From contig NZ_VEFR01000002.1 of NCBI RefSeq assembly GCF_007679035.1, positions 661,245 to 725,244 of the forward strand: a DNA stretch of 64,000 nt. Direction: 5' to 3'. Shown piece by piece: positions 42,597 to 52,029 of the stretch; the stretch's first letter is position 1; each line of letters begins with the position of its first letter. The stretch comes from Agrococcus jejuensis. Its GTDB lineage: Bacteria > Actinomycetota > Actinomycetes > Actinomycetales > Microbacteriaceae. The notes under the pieces are model-generated. The model was not told the origin of the DNA. It did no database searches and worked only from the letters and a program-made list of their open reading frames with translations. Made by a program: the position numbers and the translations under genes.

Positions 42597-43115
42597 ATGG
42601 ACCGCGCGTTCCTCGACGCGTCGCGGTTCCGCATCTGCTTCGTGTGCACCGGCAACATCTGCCGATCGCCCATGGCATCCGCGGTGCTGCGGCGGCTCGC
42701 CGACGAGCACGGCGTCGCCGATCGCGTGCTGGTCACGAGCGCGGGCGTCAGCGACTACCACGTGGGCGAGACGGCCGACGAGCGCACGATCGCGGCGCTC
42801 GAGCGCTCGGGGTATCCCGCATCCGACCACCGCGCGAAGCACTTCACGCGCAAGTGGTTCGACGGCTTCGACCTCGTGATCGCGCTCGACCGCGGCCAGG
42901 AGCGCGTGCTGAAGCAGCTCGCGCGCGACGACGAGGCGCGCTCGAAGGTGCGCCTGCTCATGGCGTTCGAGCCCGACCCGCCGACGCTCGACGTGCCGGA
43001 TCCGTACTACTCCGAGCCCGAGACGTTCGATGCGGTGCTCGCGCAGATCGAGTCGGCCTGCCGCCGCCTGTTCCGCCAGATCCACCCGGTGCTCGCGGCA
43101 TCGCGCCGCGGCTGA
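42597..43115 (+). CDS. Low-molecular-weight protein tyrosine phosphatase
   Basis: A 172-residue LMW-PTP. The P-loop is VCTGNICRS, with nucleophile Cys 17 and Arg 23, and the general-acid loop is DVPDPYYSEPETFD. It removes phosphate from tyrosine residues in the cytoplasm. Family members in actinobacteria may be secreted or may act on polysaccharide kinases, but no kinase partner is next to this one. ATG at 42597; a GTG two codons upstream is possible. Confidence 0.94.
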   Translation: MDRAFLDASRFRICFVCTGNICRSPMASAVLRRLADEHGVADRVLVTSAGVSDYHVGETADERTIAALERSGYPASDHRAKHFTRKWFDGFDLVIALDRGQERVLKQLARDDEARSKVRLLMAFEPDPPTLDVPDPYYSEPETFDAVLAQIESACRRLFRQIHPVLAASRRG

Positions 43116-43130
43116 GCCCGCACGACGCGA

Positions 43131-43670
43131 TCAGCTCGCGCGACCGCGCGCCCGATGCCTGCGCACGCCGTCCCGGTTCGCGCAGCGCACCGAGCAGTAG
43201 CGCTGCCGCCCGTTGCGGGTGACGTCGACCACGACGTTCGCGCAGTGGTCGCCGGGCGCGAGCCCGGCGGCGCACCGTGCGAGCCGATGCATGCCGCGCG
43301 TGGTCACGTGCAGCGCGGTGCCGACCGCGATCACGGCGCGCAGCACCTGCGGCAGTCGCTGGTCGTCGTCGCGGTAGTGCAGGTGCCAGTCGCCGTCGTG
43401 GTCGGTGAGCCGCGGGTAGGCGGTCGCGGCCGCCATCTGGGCGTTGAGCAGCGCGGCGCGCGCGTCGGGCGTCGGTGCGTCGACGACGGCGAGCCACGCG
43501 TCGACGACCTCGCGGGTGCTGGCGTGGTCGGTGGATGCCGCGGGTGCGTAGACGGCGGTCATGCCGTGCTCGTACGTGCGGGCGACGATGCCGTCGCGGT
43601 CGGCCGGCCAGTCGTTGGCGAGCGATGCCGCGAGCTGCACCGCGTACTCGCCGTAAGGGTTGAGTTGCAC
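43131..43670 (-). CDS. CGNR zinc-finger (ABATE domain) transcriptional regulator-like protein
   Basis: A 179-residue protein of the DUF1470/ABATE plus CGNR zinc-finger family. Residues of about 1-125 are the ligand-binding-like ABATE part (AVQLAASLANDWPAD...). The end is a treble-clef finger: RCAAG...DHCANVVVDVTRNGRQRYCSVRCANRDGVRRHR, with CANR in place of CGNR. Members are thought to be small stress regulators. The GTG start lies 6 bases after a TGTAAT box, fitting a leaderless transcript. Divergent from the small zinc-ribbon gene. Confidence 0.82.
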   Translation of the reverse strand: MQLNPYGEYAVQLAASLANDWPADRDGIVARTYEHGMTAVYAPAASTDHASTREVVDAWLAVVDAPTPDARAALLNAQMAAATAYPRLTDHDGDWHLHYRDDDQRLPQVLRAVIAVGTALHVTTRGMHRLARCAAGLAPGDHCANVVVDVTRNGRQRYCSVRCANRDGVRRHRARGRAS

Positions 43671-43676
43671 AACGGC

Positions 43677-43682
43677 ATTACA
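43677..43682 (-). promoter_or_regulatory. -10 box of the CGNR regulator gene
   Basis: TGTAAT on the minus strand ends 6 bases before the GTG start. The whole gap to the divergent gene is only 26 bases and lacks a ribosome site on the minus strand, so the transcript is probably leaderless. Confidence 0.5.
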
Positions 43683-43696
43683 CCACGCTCGGAGCC

Positions 43697-43900
43697 ATGG
43701 CCTCCAGCACCCTCGAGCAGCATCCGCAGACCCGCCCGATCGCCGTGCACGAGCACGGCTGGGCGACCGAGTCGCGGCACGTGACGAGCGAGGGCATCGT
43801 GCGCTACGTGCGCTGCACCGCGTGCGGCAGCCGCCGCGTCGACGTCGAGCGCGCACCGATCGGGCCGCCCGAGCCGGCGAGCGCCGTCGTCGGCCGCTGA
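43697..43900 (+). CDS. Small zinc-ribbon-like hypothetical protein
   Basis: A 67-residue protein with one knuckle, RYVRCTACGSRRVDVE (CxxC), plus His residues near 18-28 (VHEHGW, RHVTS) that could complete a metal site. No family recognised. A GGAG ribosome site lies 4 bases before the ATG. It is divergent from the CGNR regulator. Confidence 0.6.
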   Translation: MASSTLEQHPQTRPIAVHEHGWATESRHVTSEGIVRYVRCTACGSRRVDVERAPIGPPEPASAVVGR

Positions 43901-43991
43901 CGCCTCGCCTCGCGGCATCGACGACCTCGGTGGGATGATGGAGCACGTCCGCGCGCGCGAGCGCGACGAGCATCCCCACCGACAGGACGTC

Positions 43992-45371
43992 ATGACGCTT
44001 CCCCCGCAGCCCGTCTCCCCGCTCGACGGCCGCTACCGCACCCAGGTCGGCGCGATCGGCGAGCACCTGTCGGAGGCGGCGCTCAACCGGGCCCGCGTGC
44101 ACGTCGAGGTCGAGTGGCTGATCTTCTGCGCCGAGCGCGGCCTCTTCTCGACGCCCGCGATCGGCGAGGCGGATGCCGCCTCCCTGCGCGAGTGGGCAGC
44201 GGGCTTCGGCCAGGCCGAGATCGACTGGCTCGCCGCCAAGGAGGCCGTGACCCGCCACGACGTGAAGGCCGTCGAGTACCTCGTGCGCGACCGCCTGCAC
44301 ACCCAGGGCCTCGACGCCCTCGCCGAGGCGACGCACATCGCCTGCACCAGCGAGGACGTCAACAACCTCTCGTACGCGCTCACGATCCGCGACGCGGTGC
44401 ACGAGGTGTGGATGCCCGCGCTGCGCGAGGTGATCGGCCGCCTGTCGGGCCTGGCCGTCGAGCACCGCGACCTGCCCATGCTCGCCCACACGCACGGCCA
44501 GCCGGCGACCCCGACGACGCTCGGCAAGGAGATGGCCGTGTTCGCCTGGCGCCTCGAGCGCGTCGCGGGCCAGATCGAGGACGTCGAGGTGCTCGGCAAG
44601 TTCGCCGGCGCCACCGGCACGTTCTCGGCGCACGTCGTCGCCGACCCCCAGGCCGACTGGCCGAACCTCGCCAAGGAGTTCGTCGCGGGCCTCGGCCTCA
44701 CGTGGAACCCGCTCACGACGCAGATCGAGAGCCACGACTGGCAGGCGGAGCTGTTCCAGCGCATCAGCCATGCGGGCCGCATCCTGCACAACCTCGCGAC
44801 CGACGTGTGGACGTACATCATGATGGGCTACTTCACGCAGATCCCCGTCGAGGGTGCGACGGGCTCGTCGACCATGCCGCACAAGATCAACCCCATCCGC
44901 TTCGAGAACGCGGAGTCGAACCTCGAGATCGCGAGCGCGCTGCTCGAGTCGCTCGCGGCGACGCTCGTGACGAGCCGCCTGCAGCGCGACCTCACCGACT
45001 CGTCGACGCAGCGCAACGTGGGCGTCGCGCTCGGTCACTCGCTGCTCGCGCTCGACAACCTGCGCAAGGGCCTCGGCGAGATCGCGGTCTCCGAGACGCG
45101 CCTCGCCGCCGACCTCGACGGCAACTGGGAGGTGCTCGCCGAGGCGATCCAGACCGTCATCCGCGCCGAGGTGCTCGCGGGCACGTCGTCGATCGAGGAT
45201 CCGTACGCGCAGCTGAAGGGCCTCACGCGCGGTCACCGCGTCGGCAAGGCCGAGCTCGCGGCGTTCGTCGACGGCCTGGACATCTCGGATGCGGCGAAGG
45301 AGCGCCTGAAGGCCCTCACCCCGCACACGTACGTCGGCCTGGCGCCCGAGCTCACCGACCTCGCGCCGTGA
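43992..45371 (+). CDS. purB: Adenylosuccinate lyase
   Basis: A 459-residue lyase of the fumarase/aspartase superfamily. It catalyses two steps in purine synthesis: SAICAR to AICAR and adenylosuccinate to AMP, each releasing fumarate. Landmarks are SPLDGRYRTQV, CTSEDVNNLSYAL, HTHGQPATPTTLGKE (catalytic His), and the signature loop GSSTMPHKINPIRFENAE near residue 293. The sequence follows the longer E. coli-type PurB. ATG at 43992 (MTLPPQPVSPLDG), with CAGGA upstream; the longer frame adds a non-conserved segment. Confidence 0.97.
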   Translation: MTLPPQPVSPLDGRYRTQVGAIGEHLSEAALNRARVHVEVEWLIFCAERGLFSTPAIGEADAASLREWAAGFGQAEIDWLAAKEAVTRHDVKAVEYLVRDRLHTQGLDALAEATHIACTSEDVNNLSYALTIRDAVHEVWMPALREVIGRLSGLAVEHRDLPMLAHTHGQPATPTTLGKEMAVFAWRLERVAGQIEDVEVLGKFAGATGTFSAHVVADPQADWPNLAKEFVAGLGLTWNPLTTQIESHDWQAELFQRISHAGRILHNLATDVWTYIMMGYFTQIPVEGATGSSTMPHKINPIRFENAESNLEIASALLESLAATLVTSRLQRDLTDSSTQRNVGVALGHSLLALDNLRKGLGEIAVSETRLAADLDGNWEVLAEAIQTVIRAEVLAGTSSIEDPYAQLKGLTRGHRVGKAELAAFVDGLDISDAAKERLKALTPHTYVGLAPELTDLAP

Positions 45372-45381
45372 CCTGCAGCGC

Positions 45382-45963
45382 GTGACGGGTCGCGAGCGGG
45401 CCGAGCGCCTGCGCATCGTCGGCGAGCGCTGCGTGCTGCGCGACTGGGCGCTCGGCGACGCCGAGCCGCTGCGGGCGCTGCTCGACCCGCGCGCGTCGTG
45501 GCACGACACGAACGGCCCCTACTTCGGGCGTCCGAGCGCCGAGGACATGGCGCGCGTGCGCGACGGCTACCTCGCGCTCGCCGCCATGCCCGCCGACCAG
45601 GTGCCGATGCCGCGGGCGTCGCTCGCGATCGCCGACCCCGTCAGCGACGCGGTGCTCGGCTGCGTCTCCTGGTACTGGGAGAGCCGCGACACCGACTGGC
45701 GCCGCATCGGCATCGTGCTCTACGACTCGGCGGCGCGCGGTCGCGGCATCGGCCGCGAGGCCCTCGCGCTGTGGACCGACCACCTCTTCGCCGTCACGGA
45801 CGCGCTGAGGCTCGACCTCGCGACCTACTCCGGCAACGTCGGCATGCAGCGCGCCGCCGAGGCGGCGGGCTTCACGCTCGAGGCGCGGATGCGGCAGGCC
45901 CGCCGATGGTCGGGCGGCGTGCACGACGCCCTCGTGTACGGCGTGCTGCGCGAGGAGCGCTGA
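45382..45963 (+). CDS. GNAT family acetyltransferase (RimJ/RimL-like)
   Basis: A 193-residue acetyltransferase of the RimL-like GNAT type. It has CVLRDWALGDAEPLRALL, IGIVLYDSAARGRGIGREAL with the acetyl-CoA loop RGRGIG, and TYSGNVGMQRAAEAAGFTLEARMRQARRW. The target may be a protein N-terminus or small molecule; it is not readable. The GTG start is 10 bases after the purB stop, so it may be cotranscribed with purB. Confidence 0.87.
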   Translation: MTGRERAERLRIVGERCVLRDWALGDAEPLRALLDPRASWHDTNGPYFGRPSAEDMARVRDGYLALAAMPADQVPMPRASLAIADPVSDAVLGCVSWYWESRDTDWRRIGIVLYDSAARGRGIGREALALWTDHLFAVTDALRLDLATYSGNVGMQRAAEAAGFTLEARMRQARRWSGGVHDALVYGVLREER

Positions 45964-45967
45964 GCCT

Positions 45968-46429
45968 TCAGCGCAGGTGATCGATCGCGATCGACGACCT
46001 CGCCCACCACGGTGCCGTGATCGAGACCTCGCTCGTCCACGCGGGGTCGAATCCGTGGATCCACGCGAACGTCGCGATGGCCGCGAGGACCGGGACGACG
46101 ATCGCGGCCATCTCGCACGAGGGCGCCAGCCAGGCGAGGCGGCCTCGCACCTCGCGAGTGGCCCACGCCAGGATGAGCGACGCGAGCACGATCACCACGA
46201 TGAGCGGCGACGGGCCGAGCTCGATCGCGTAGGTGAGCGGCGCCTCGGTCGTGGGCTGCCCTTGCCCATCGCGCCACGAGCCGTCGGCCGCGACCGCCCC
46301 GATCGCGCCGACCATCGAGCCGCGCGCGACGGACCAGTAGCCGACGAGCATGACGACGCCGGTCGCGACGAGCCGGCGCGTCGGCAGCCGCCGCGCCGCG
46401 GTCGGTGCCTGCTGCGTGTCGGTGCTCAT
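45968..46429 (-). CDS. Small membrane protein of unknown function
   Basis: A 153-residue protein with a polar, Thr/Gln/Arg-rich start and about four membrane helices near 22-40, 73-92, 100-118 and 125-140. No family recognised. It converges on the GNAT gene with only 4 bases between the stops. The outer loop (GSWRDGQGQPTTEAPLTY) has no recognisable motif. Confidence 0.65.
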   Translation of the reverse strand: MSTDTQQAPTAARRLPTRRLVATGVVMLVGYWSVARGSMVGAIGAVAADGSWRDGQGQPTTEAPLTYAIELGPSPLIVVIVLASLILAWATREVRGRLAWLAPSCEMAAIVVPVLAAIATFAWIHGFDPAWTSEVSITAPWWARSSIAIDHLR

Positions 46430-46484
46430 CCCGTTCCCTCTCGCCCCCTCCACCGTCGCATGCGCGACATCGGGGCACAAGCGG

Positions 46485-47144
46485 TCAGCGCGGGAGCGCC
46501 ACCGAGAGCTGCGTGCCGGGCACCGGCTCGAGCGCGTAGCCGGCGAGCGCGTCGGCGCGGAGGCGGCGCTGCACGAGGACGCCGGGATCGGTGGAGGCCG
46601 CGACGCGGCCCTCGTCCGTGACGACGAGCGCGCCGGCGCCGGCGGCACGGAGCGCATCGCCGATCGCGCGTTCGAACTCCGGCACCGTGACGTCGGCGCC
46701 GACGACGCCCGCGAACGCGCCGTCGACCACGAGCGGCGCCGTGAACGTGAGCGTGGCCTGGTCGGTGCACAGCAGGTCGACGTAGGGGCCGGTCATGTGC
46801 GGCGCGGCGGTGTCGGCGGGCACGCGGTACCACTCGAGGTCCTCGTACGAGCGCACGTAGCCGCCGTCGGTCGCACCGGCGTCGAGCCTGCGCACGTCGC
46901 GGGCGACGCCGAGCGCCTGCCACCACGCCATGAGCGGCTGGCCGACGAGCCGCGGATCGACGACGAAGCCGCCGCCGAAGACGACGGTGCGCGCCGCGAG
47001 CTCTGCGCCCATGACCCGCTCGACGACCGTGAGGGCCGCCGCCGGGTCGAGCGCGACCGCGGCATCGCCCAGCGATCCCTGCAGCCTCGCGATGACCGCC
47101 TGTGCCTCGCCCACGACCTGCTGCACCGCATCCACTGCGCTCAT
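46485..47144 (-). CDS. Stand-alone cache (PDC-like) sensor domain protein
   Basis: A 219-residue soluble cache-domain protein. A helix from 1-30 leads into a PAS-like fold with [65 protein letters not shown] and [17 protein letters not shown]. Such domains bind small ligands such as amino acids, polyamines or organic acids, usually outside the membrane. Here there is no membrane helix or signal, so it must be cytoplasmic. It overlaps the GntR gene stop by 4 bases and may be an accessory ligand sensor for that regulator. Confidence 0.75.
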   Translation of the reverse strand: MSAVDAVQQVVGEAQAVIARLQGSLGDAAVALDPAAALTVVERVMGAELAARTVVFGGGFVVDPRLVGQPLMAWWQALGVARDVRRLDAGATDGGYVRSYEDLEWYRVPADTAAPHMTGPYVDLLCTDQATLTFTAPLVVDGAFAGVVGADVTVPEFERAIGDALRAAGAGALVVTDEGRVAASTDPGVLVQRRLRADALAGYALEPVPGTQLSVALPR

Positions 47145-47875
47145 GCGAGCCTCCGCTTCGCCTCGAGCAGCCACCGCACCGCGCGATCGCATGCTGCCTC
47201 GACCTCGGCGCGCGCCCGGTCGCCGTCGCCGTCGCGGATGGCCGCGACGAGCCGCTCGCCGCCGGCGTGCGCTGCCGCGCGCTCGTCCGGCTCGTGCAGC
47301 GACGCCCACAGCAGCGGGCCGTCGGCGTGCTGGAGGCGCACCTGCTCGCGCACGAGGCGCACGGATCGGCTGAGCGCGACGACCTGCAGGTGGAAGCCGC
47401 CGACGCCGCGGCGTGCTGCGAGCTCGTCGTCGAAGTCGATGCCGGCGAGGTCGCGCGCGAGGGCATCGGCCTCGAAGGCCGACGCCTCCTCGGCCGCGAG
47501 CACGGCACCCGTGCCGGCGATCGCGACGGCGTGCACCCCCAGGTCGGCGAGCTCGGCGCTCGACAGGCCGCGGATGCGTCGCTCCACGGCCTCGACGCGG
47601 TCGGCGTCGTCCATCGTCACGAACGAGCCGCCGCGGCGGCCGCGCTGCGTCGTCACGAGGTGACGGTCGCGCAGGTCGGCGAGCGCCTCGCGCACGGTCG
47701 CGGGCGCGACGCCGAAGCGCTCGGCGAGGCGCGACTCCGCGGGGAGGCGCTCGCCGGGATGCAGCATGCCCAGCACGATCGCCTCCTCGAGCCGTGCCGT
47801 GACGGCCTCGGCGCGACCGACCTCGTCGATCGGCGCGAAGACGGCGGAGCGCGCGAGCGTCGCTGGCTGCTCCAT
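47141..47875 (-). CDS. GntR family transcriptional regulator (FCD/FadR-type)
   Basis: A 244-residue FadR-subfamily regulator. The winged helix-turn-helix at about 22-85 has [29 protein letters not shown] and RRGGSFVT. The FCD domain at about 95-235 has metal-binding His and Asp ([39 protein letters not shown]). It is divergent from the polyamine-type ABC operon, with a perfect palindrome between them, so it probably represses both. The ligand may be the transported compound or a breakdown product (inference). Confidence 0.92.
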   Translation of the reverse strand: MEQPATLARSAVFAPIDEVGRAEAVTARLEEAIVLGMLHPGERLPAESRLAERFGVAPATVREALADLRDRHLVTTQRGRRGGSFVTMDDADRVEAVERRIRGLSSAELADLGVHAVAIAGTGAVLAAEEASAFEADALARDLAGIDFDDELAARRGVGGFHLQVVALSRSVRLVREQVRLQHADGPLLWASLHEPDERAAAHAGGERLVAAIRDGDGDRARAEVEAACDRAVRWLLEAKRRLA

Positions 47876-47922
47876 CCGGGTCCCCCGTCTCGGATTCGTG
47901 ACGCAACCGTAACACCGCGGAC

Positions 47923-47938
47923 TTCCAAACCTTTGGAA
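47923..47938. promoter_or_regulatory. Perfect 16-bp palindrome, likely GntR operator
   Basis: TTCCAAACCTTTGGAA (47923-47938) is a perfect 7-2-7 palindrome. It is AT-rich against a GC-rich background and lies between the divergent gntR and ABC-transporter genes, 48 bases from the first and 55 from the second. FadR-type regulators bind short palindromes in exactly this position. Confidence 0.7.
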
Positions 47939-47992
47939 ACAGAGGTTTTATGGGGCGCACGTCACAGCATCCGCACAGCCAAGGAGGCGCGC

Positions 47993-49066
47993 GTGACCGC
48001 AGCGCAGCACCCGGCCATCCGTCTCAGCGGCCTCCGCCGCGAGTTCGGGCCCGTCATCGCCGTCGACGGCATCGATCTCGACATCGCCGAGGGCGAGTTC
48101 TTCTCGATGCTCGGGCCCTCCGGCTCCGGCAAGACGACCGTGCTGCGGCTCATCGCGGGCTTCGAGACGCCGACCGCCGGCGCCGTCGAGCTGTTCGGCA
48201 GGGACGTCTCCGCCGACGCGCCCTACGACCGCCCCGTCAACACCGTCTTCCAGGACTACGCGCTCTTCCCGCACATGAGCGTGCTCGACAACGTCGCCTA
48301 CGGCCTGCGCGTGCGCGGCATCGGCAAGACCGAGCGCACGCGGCGTGCGACGGAGGCGCTCGAGCGGATGCGCCTGGGCGACTTCGCGAGGCGCCGACCC
48401 AACCAGCTCTCCGGCGGCCAGCGCCAGCGCGTCGCGCTCGCGCGCGCCATCGTCGTCGAGCCGCGAGCGCTGCTGCTCGACGAGCCGCTCGGCGCCCTCG
48501 ACCTCAAGCTGCGCGAGCAGATGCAGGTCGAGCTCAAGCAGCTGCAGCGCGACCTCGGCATCACGTTCGTCTTCGTGACGCACGACCAGGACGAGGCGCT
48601 CACGCTCTCCGACCGCATCGCCGTGTTCGACGCCGGGCGCATCCAGCAGGTCGGCGCCGCGTCCGAGGTCTACGAGCGGCCCGCGACGCCGTTCGTCGCG
48701 ACGTTCGTCGGCACGTCGAACCTCTTCGACGACGCACAGTCGCGCGCGCTGCTCGGCCACGGCGGCATCCACGCCATCCGCCCCGAGAAGCTGCAGATCC
48801 ACCGCGGCGAGGCGGGCGACGGCCTCGCCGGCACGGTCGCCGAGGTCATCTACGCCGGCGCGAGCGTGCGCTGCGTCGTCGACACGGATGCGGGCATGCG
48901 CATGACGGTGCTCGAGCAGTCCTCGTCGGGCCACGCGAGCGTCGTGCGCGGCGACCGCGTGCGGCTCGCATGGGCCGACGCCGACGTGCGCGACCTCGTC
49001 GAGCCCGAGACGGTGCAGCCCGCCCCCGAAGACCAGTCCCCCTCCCCGGCGACGGCATCCGCCTGA
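47993..49066 (+). CDS. potA: Polyamine-type ABC transporter ATP-binding protein (PotA-like)
   Basis: A 357-residue ATPase. It has GPSGSGKTT (Walker A), [20 protein letters not shown] (Q-loop), [14 protein letters not shown] (signature), [18 protein letters not shown] (Walker B) and THDQDEAL (H-loop), then a TOBE domain at about 270-340. It powers uptake with the lipoprotein and two permeases downstream. The TOBE-containing CUT1/PotA type fits spermidine/putrescine, but related systems carry other amines. The GTG start has an excellent AAGGAGG ribosome site. Confidence 0.92.
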   Translation: MTAAQHPAIRLSGLRREFGPVIAVDGIDLDIAEGEFFSMLGPSGSGKTTVLRLIAGFETPTAGAVELFGRDVSADAPYDRPVNTVFQDYALFPHMSVLDNVAYGLRVRGIGKTERTRRATEALERMRLGDFARRRPNQLSGGQRQRVALARAIVVEPRALLLDEPLGALDLKLREQMQVELKQLQRDLGITFVFVTHDQDEALTLSDRIAVFDAGRIQQVGAASEVYERPATPFVATFVGTSNLFDDAQSRALLGHGGIHAIRPEKLQIHRGEAGDGLAGTVAEVIYAGASVRCVVDTDAGMRMTVLEQSSSGHASVVRGDRVRLAWADADVRDLVEPETVQPAPEDQSPSPATASA

Positions 49067-49091
49067 GCCCCACCCACAGCAAGGAGTCATC

Positions 49092-50282
49092 ATGCAGGCA
49101 CGCATCATGCGCCGACGCCGCACCGCGGCGATCGGCGCCGGCCTCGGCGTCGCCGCGCTCGCGCTCAGCGCGTGCGGCACGTCCGGTGGCGGCAGCGAGG
49201 CCACGGGCCCCGCGACCGAGCTCGGCGAGACCGACGGCGGATCCGTCTCGATCCTCGCGTGGCCCGGCTACGTCGAGGACGGCACGAACGACCCCGCCGT
49301 CGACTGGGTCACGCCCTTCGAGGAAGCAACGGGCTGCTCGGTGACGGCGCAGACCTACGGCACGAGCGACGAGGCGTTCAACCTCATGGGCGACGGCGGC
49401 TTCGACGTCGTCGCCGCCTCGGGCGACCTCACGCTGCGCCTCATCGCCTCCGACGCGGTGCAGCAGCTGAACACCGACCTGCTCGAGTCGTACGACGCGA
49501 TCTTCGACTTCCTCAAGGAGCAGGAGTGGAACTCGGTCGACGGCGACGTCTACGGCATCCCGCACGGGTACGGCGCCAACCTGCTCGCCTACAACACCGA
49601 CGTCTTCCCCGAGGCGCCCACCTCGTGGTCGGTCGTGTTCGAGGGCGCAGGCGACAACTCGGGCGGCATCACCGCCTACGACTCGCCGATCTACATCGCG
49701 GACGCCGCGGTCTACCTCATGACGCACGAGCCGGACCTCGGCATCGAGAACCCCTACGCCCTCGACGAGGAGCAGCTCGCGGCCGCCGTCGACCTGCTCA
49801 CCGAGCAGCGCAGCCACATCGGCGAGTACTGGAGCGACTACCTGCTCGAGCTGCAGGGCCTCGAGGCCGGCTCGATCGTGGCCGGCACCACGTGGCAGGT
49901 CATCATCAACTCGCTCGCCGAGGGCACGCCCGTCGCGGCGACGCTGCCCGAGGAGGGTGCGACCGGCTGGTCGGACTCGTGGATGATCTCGTCGAGCACC
50001 GAGCAGACGCCGTGCGCGTACGCGTGGCTCGACTGGATCGCGAGCCCCGAGGGCAACGCGATGGCGACGGAGTACTTCGGCGAGGCGCCGAACAACCCCG
50101 ACGCGTGCGACTTCACGCAGGACCCCGGTCACTGCGAGGCGTACCACGCGGGCGACGAGGTGTACGCGTCGCAGATCTACTACTGGACGACGCCGATCGC
50201 CGAGTGCCTCGACGGGCGCACCGACGTCGAGTGCACCGACTACGCGGCCTGGACCGAGGCGTGGCAGCAGATCCAGGGCTGA
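49092..50282 (+). CDS. potD: Polyamine-type substrate-binding lipoprotein (PotD-like)
   Basis: A 396-residue extracellular solute-binding protein of the PotD/PotF group. The signal peptide (MRRRRTAAIGAGLGVAALAL) ends in lipobox LSAC, so it is lipid-anchored. SVSILAWPGYVEDG, GVYGIPHGYGANLLAYNTD-like DVYGIPHGYGANLLAYN, VVAGTTWQVI and the C-terminal WQQIQG match the family. Four extra cysteines near the end (DACDFTQDPGHCEAY, AECLDGRTDVECTDY) could form two disulfides, a feature not typical of PotD. Binds the substrate and hands it to the permeases. Confidence 0.9.
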   Translation: MQARIMRRRRTAAIGAGLGVAALALSACGTSGGGSEATGPATELGETDGGSVSILAWPGYVEDGTNDPAVDWVTPFEEATGCSVTAQTYGTSDEAFNLMGDGGFDVVAASGDLTLRLIASDAVQQLNTDLLESYDAIFDFLKEQEWNSVDGDVYGIPHGYGANLLAYNTDVFPEAPTSWSVVFEGAGDNSGGITAYDSPIYIADAAVYLMTHEPDLGIENPYALDEEQLAAAVDLLTEQRSHIGEYWSDYLLELQGLEAGSIVAGTTWQVIINSLAEGTPVAATLPEEGATGWSDSWMISSSTEQTPCAYAWLDWIASPEGNAMATEYFGEAPNNPDACDFTQDPGHCEAYHAGDEVYASQIYYWTTPIAECLDGRTDVECTDYAAWTEAWQQIQG

Positions 50283-50310
50283 CGCCCACGGATCCACGCA
50301 CCGCAGTCGC

Positions 50311-51201
50311 ATGACCGCATCCACCCAGACGCTCGCCGCACCCCCCGAGACGGGGGTGCGGCGGGCGTCGCGCGCCTTCGACCGGCACCCGCGCGCCGGC
50401 CTCGCCTCGCTGCTCGGCCTGCCGCTGGGCTGGCTCGTCGTCGTCTACGTCGTGAGCCTCGGGTTCCTGCTCGTCACGGCCCTGTGGCAGACGGACTCGT
50501 TCACGAACGAGGTCCGCATGGAGTGGACGCTCGACAACCTCGCGCGCATCGTCACGCAGGACCTGTATCGAGCGGTGACGCTCCGCACCCTCGGCGCCGC
50601 CGTGCTCGTCACGCTCATCGACGTCGCGATCGCGCTGCCGGTCGGCTACGCGATGGCGAAGGTCTTCGGGCCCAGGGCCCGCGCTGCGCTCGTCATCGCG
50701 TTCCTCATGCCGCTGTGGGCGTCGTACCTCGTGAAGGCGTACGCGTGGCGCTCGATCTTCATCGAGGGCGGGCTGCTGTCGTCGCTCGGCATCACGCCCG
50801 GGTTCGGCGAGGTGGCGACGATCGTGACGCTCGCGTACATCTGGCTGCCGTACGTCGTCATGCCGATCTACGCGGGGTTCGAACGGGTGCCCGACTCGCT
50901 CGTCGAGGCATCGAGCGACCTCGGCGCCCGCAACCTGCGCACGTTCGCCGCGGTCGTGCTGCCGCTCATGTACCCGGCGATCATCGCCGGCGCGATCTTC
51001 TCGTTCTCGCTCACGCTCGGCGACTACATCGCCGTGCGCATCGTCGGCGGCTCGACGCAGTTCCTCGGCACGCTCATCTACGACAACGTCGGCGTCGCGG
51101 GCAACGTGCCCATGGCCGCCGCGGTCGCGCTCGTGCCGATCGCCGTCATCCTGCTCTTCCTGCTCGCCGTGCGTCGCACGGGCGCGCTGCGGAACCTCTA
51201 G
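50311..51201 (+). CDS. potB: Polyamine-type ABC transporter permease (PotB-like)
   Basis: A 296-residue permease with about six membrane helices and the ATPase-contact EAA loop EASSDLGARNLRTFAAVVLPLMYP. N-terminal 40 residues are polar and rich in Arg, more than usual for PotB. It forms one half of the membrane channel, with the PotC-like product of the next gene. ATG start 28 bases after the lipoprotein stop. Confidence 0.93.
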   Translation: MTASTQTLAAPPETGVRRASRAFDRHPRAGLASLLGLPLGWLVVVYVVSLGFLLVTALWQTDSFTNEVRMEWTLDNLARIVTQDLYRAVTLRTLGAAVLVTLIDVAIALPVGYAMAKVFGPRARAALVIAFLMPLWASYLVKAYAWRSIFIEGGLLSSLGITPGFGEVATIVTLAYIWLPYVVMPIYAGFERVPDSLVEASSDLGARNLRTFAAVVLPLMYPAIIAGAIFSFSLTLGDYIAVRIVGGSTQFLGTLIYDNVGVAGNVPMAAAVALVPIAVILLFLLAVRRTGALRNL

Positions 51202-51210
51202 GAGCCATCC

Positions 51211-52008
51211 ATGCGCATCTCGAAGCCCGTGCGCGCGACGTTCGTCGCGATCGTCGCGCTCGCGCTCGCGTTCGTCTACGTGCCGCTGCTCGTCGTGCTC
51301 GTGAACTCCTTCTCGACGAGCCAGGCGCTCGCCTGGCCGCCGCGCTCGTTCACGCTGGACTGGTGGGGTCGCGCCGCCGCGAACGCCGGGGCGTGGGAGG
51401 CGGTGGGCACGTCGGTGCTCGTCGCCGTCTGCGCGACGGCGATCGCGCTCGTGCTCGGCACGGTGTGCGCGCTCGCGCTCGACCGCTTCGAGTTCTTCGG
51501 CAAGGAGGCGGTGAACCTGCTCATCGTGCTGCCGATCGCGCTGCCCGGCATCGTGACGGGCATCGTGCTGAACAACCTCTTCCGCACGGGCCTCGGCCTC
51601 ACGCTCGGCCTCGGCACCCTCATCGTCAGCCACGCGACCTTCTGCATCGTCACGGTCTACAACAACGCGTTCGCGCGCCTGCGCCGGCTCAACGGCAACC
51701 TCGTCGACGCCTCCGCCGACCTCGGCGCCGATCGGTTCACGACGTTCCGGCTCGTGACGCTCCCGCAGCTGCGCTCGGCGCTCTTCGCCGGTGCGCTGCT
51801 CGCGTTCGGCCTGTCGTTCGACGAGATCATCGTCACGCAGTTCACCGCGGGGCCCGGCGTCACGACGCTGCCGATCTGGATCTTCCAGAACATGTTCCGG
51901 CCCGGGCAGGCGCCGATCGTCAACGTCGTCGCCGTCGTGCTCGTGATCGTGTCGATCGCGCCGATCGCGCTCGCGCAGCGGCTCGAGGCGCGGGCCGACC
52001 GCGCCTGA
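51211..52008 (+). CDS. potC: Polyamine-type ABC transporter permease (PotC-like)
   Basis: A 265-residue permease with six helices and the EAA loop DASADLGADRFTTFRLVTLPQLR. It has FVYVPLLVVLVNSFSTSQ in the first helix region and GLSFDEIIVTQFTAG, characteristic of PotC. The other half of the channel; starts 9 bases after the PotB-like gene, with GGAG before the ATG. End of the four-gene operon. Confidence 0.93.
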   Translation: MRISKPVRATFVAIVALALAFVYVPLLVVLVNSFSTSQALAWPPRSFTLDWWGRAAANAGAWEAVGTSVLVAVCATAIALVLGTVCALALDRFEFFGKEAVNLLIVLPIALPGIVTGIVLNNLFRTGLGLTLGLGTLIVSHATFCIVTVYNNAFARLRRLNGNLVDASADLGADRFTTFRLVTLPQLRSALFAGALLAFGLSFDEIIVTQFTAGPGVTTLPIWIFQNMFRPGQAPIVNVVAVVLVIVSIAPIALAQRLEARADRA

Positions 52009-52029
52009 CGCAGGGCGCGCTCGGCTGGC

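Noticed and set aside
43935..43991. A longer N-terminus for purB
   Set aside because: The extra segment is Arg- and His-rich and not part of PurB. The conserved start SPLDGRYR follows directly after the ATG at 43992.
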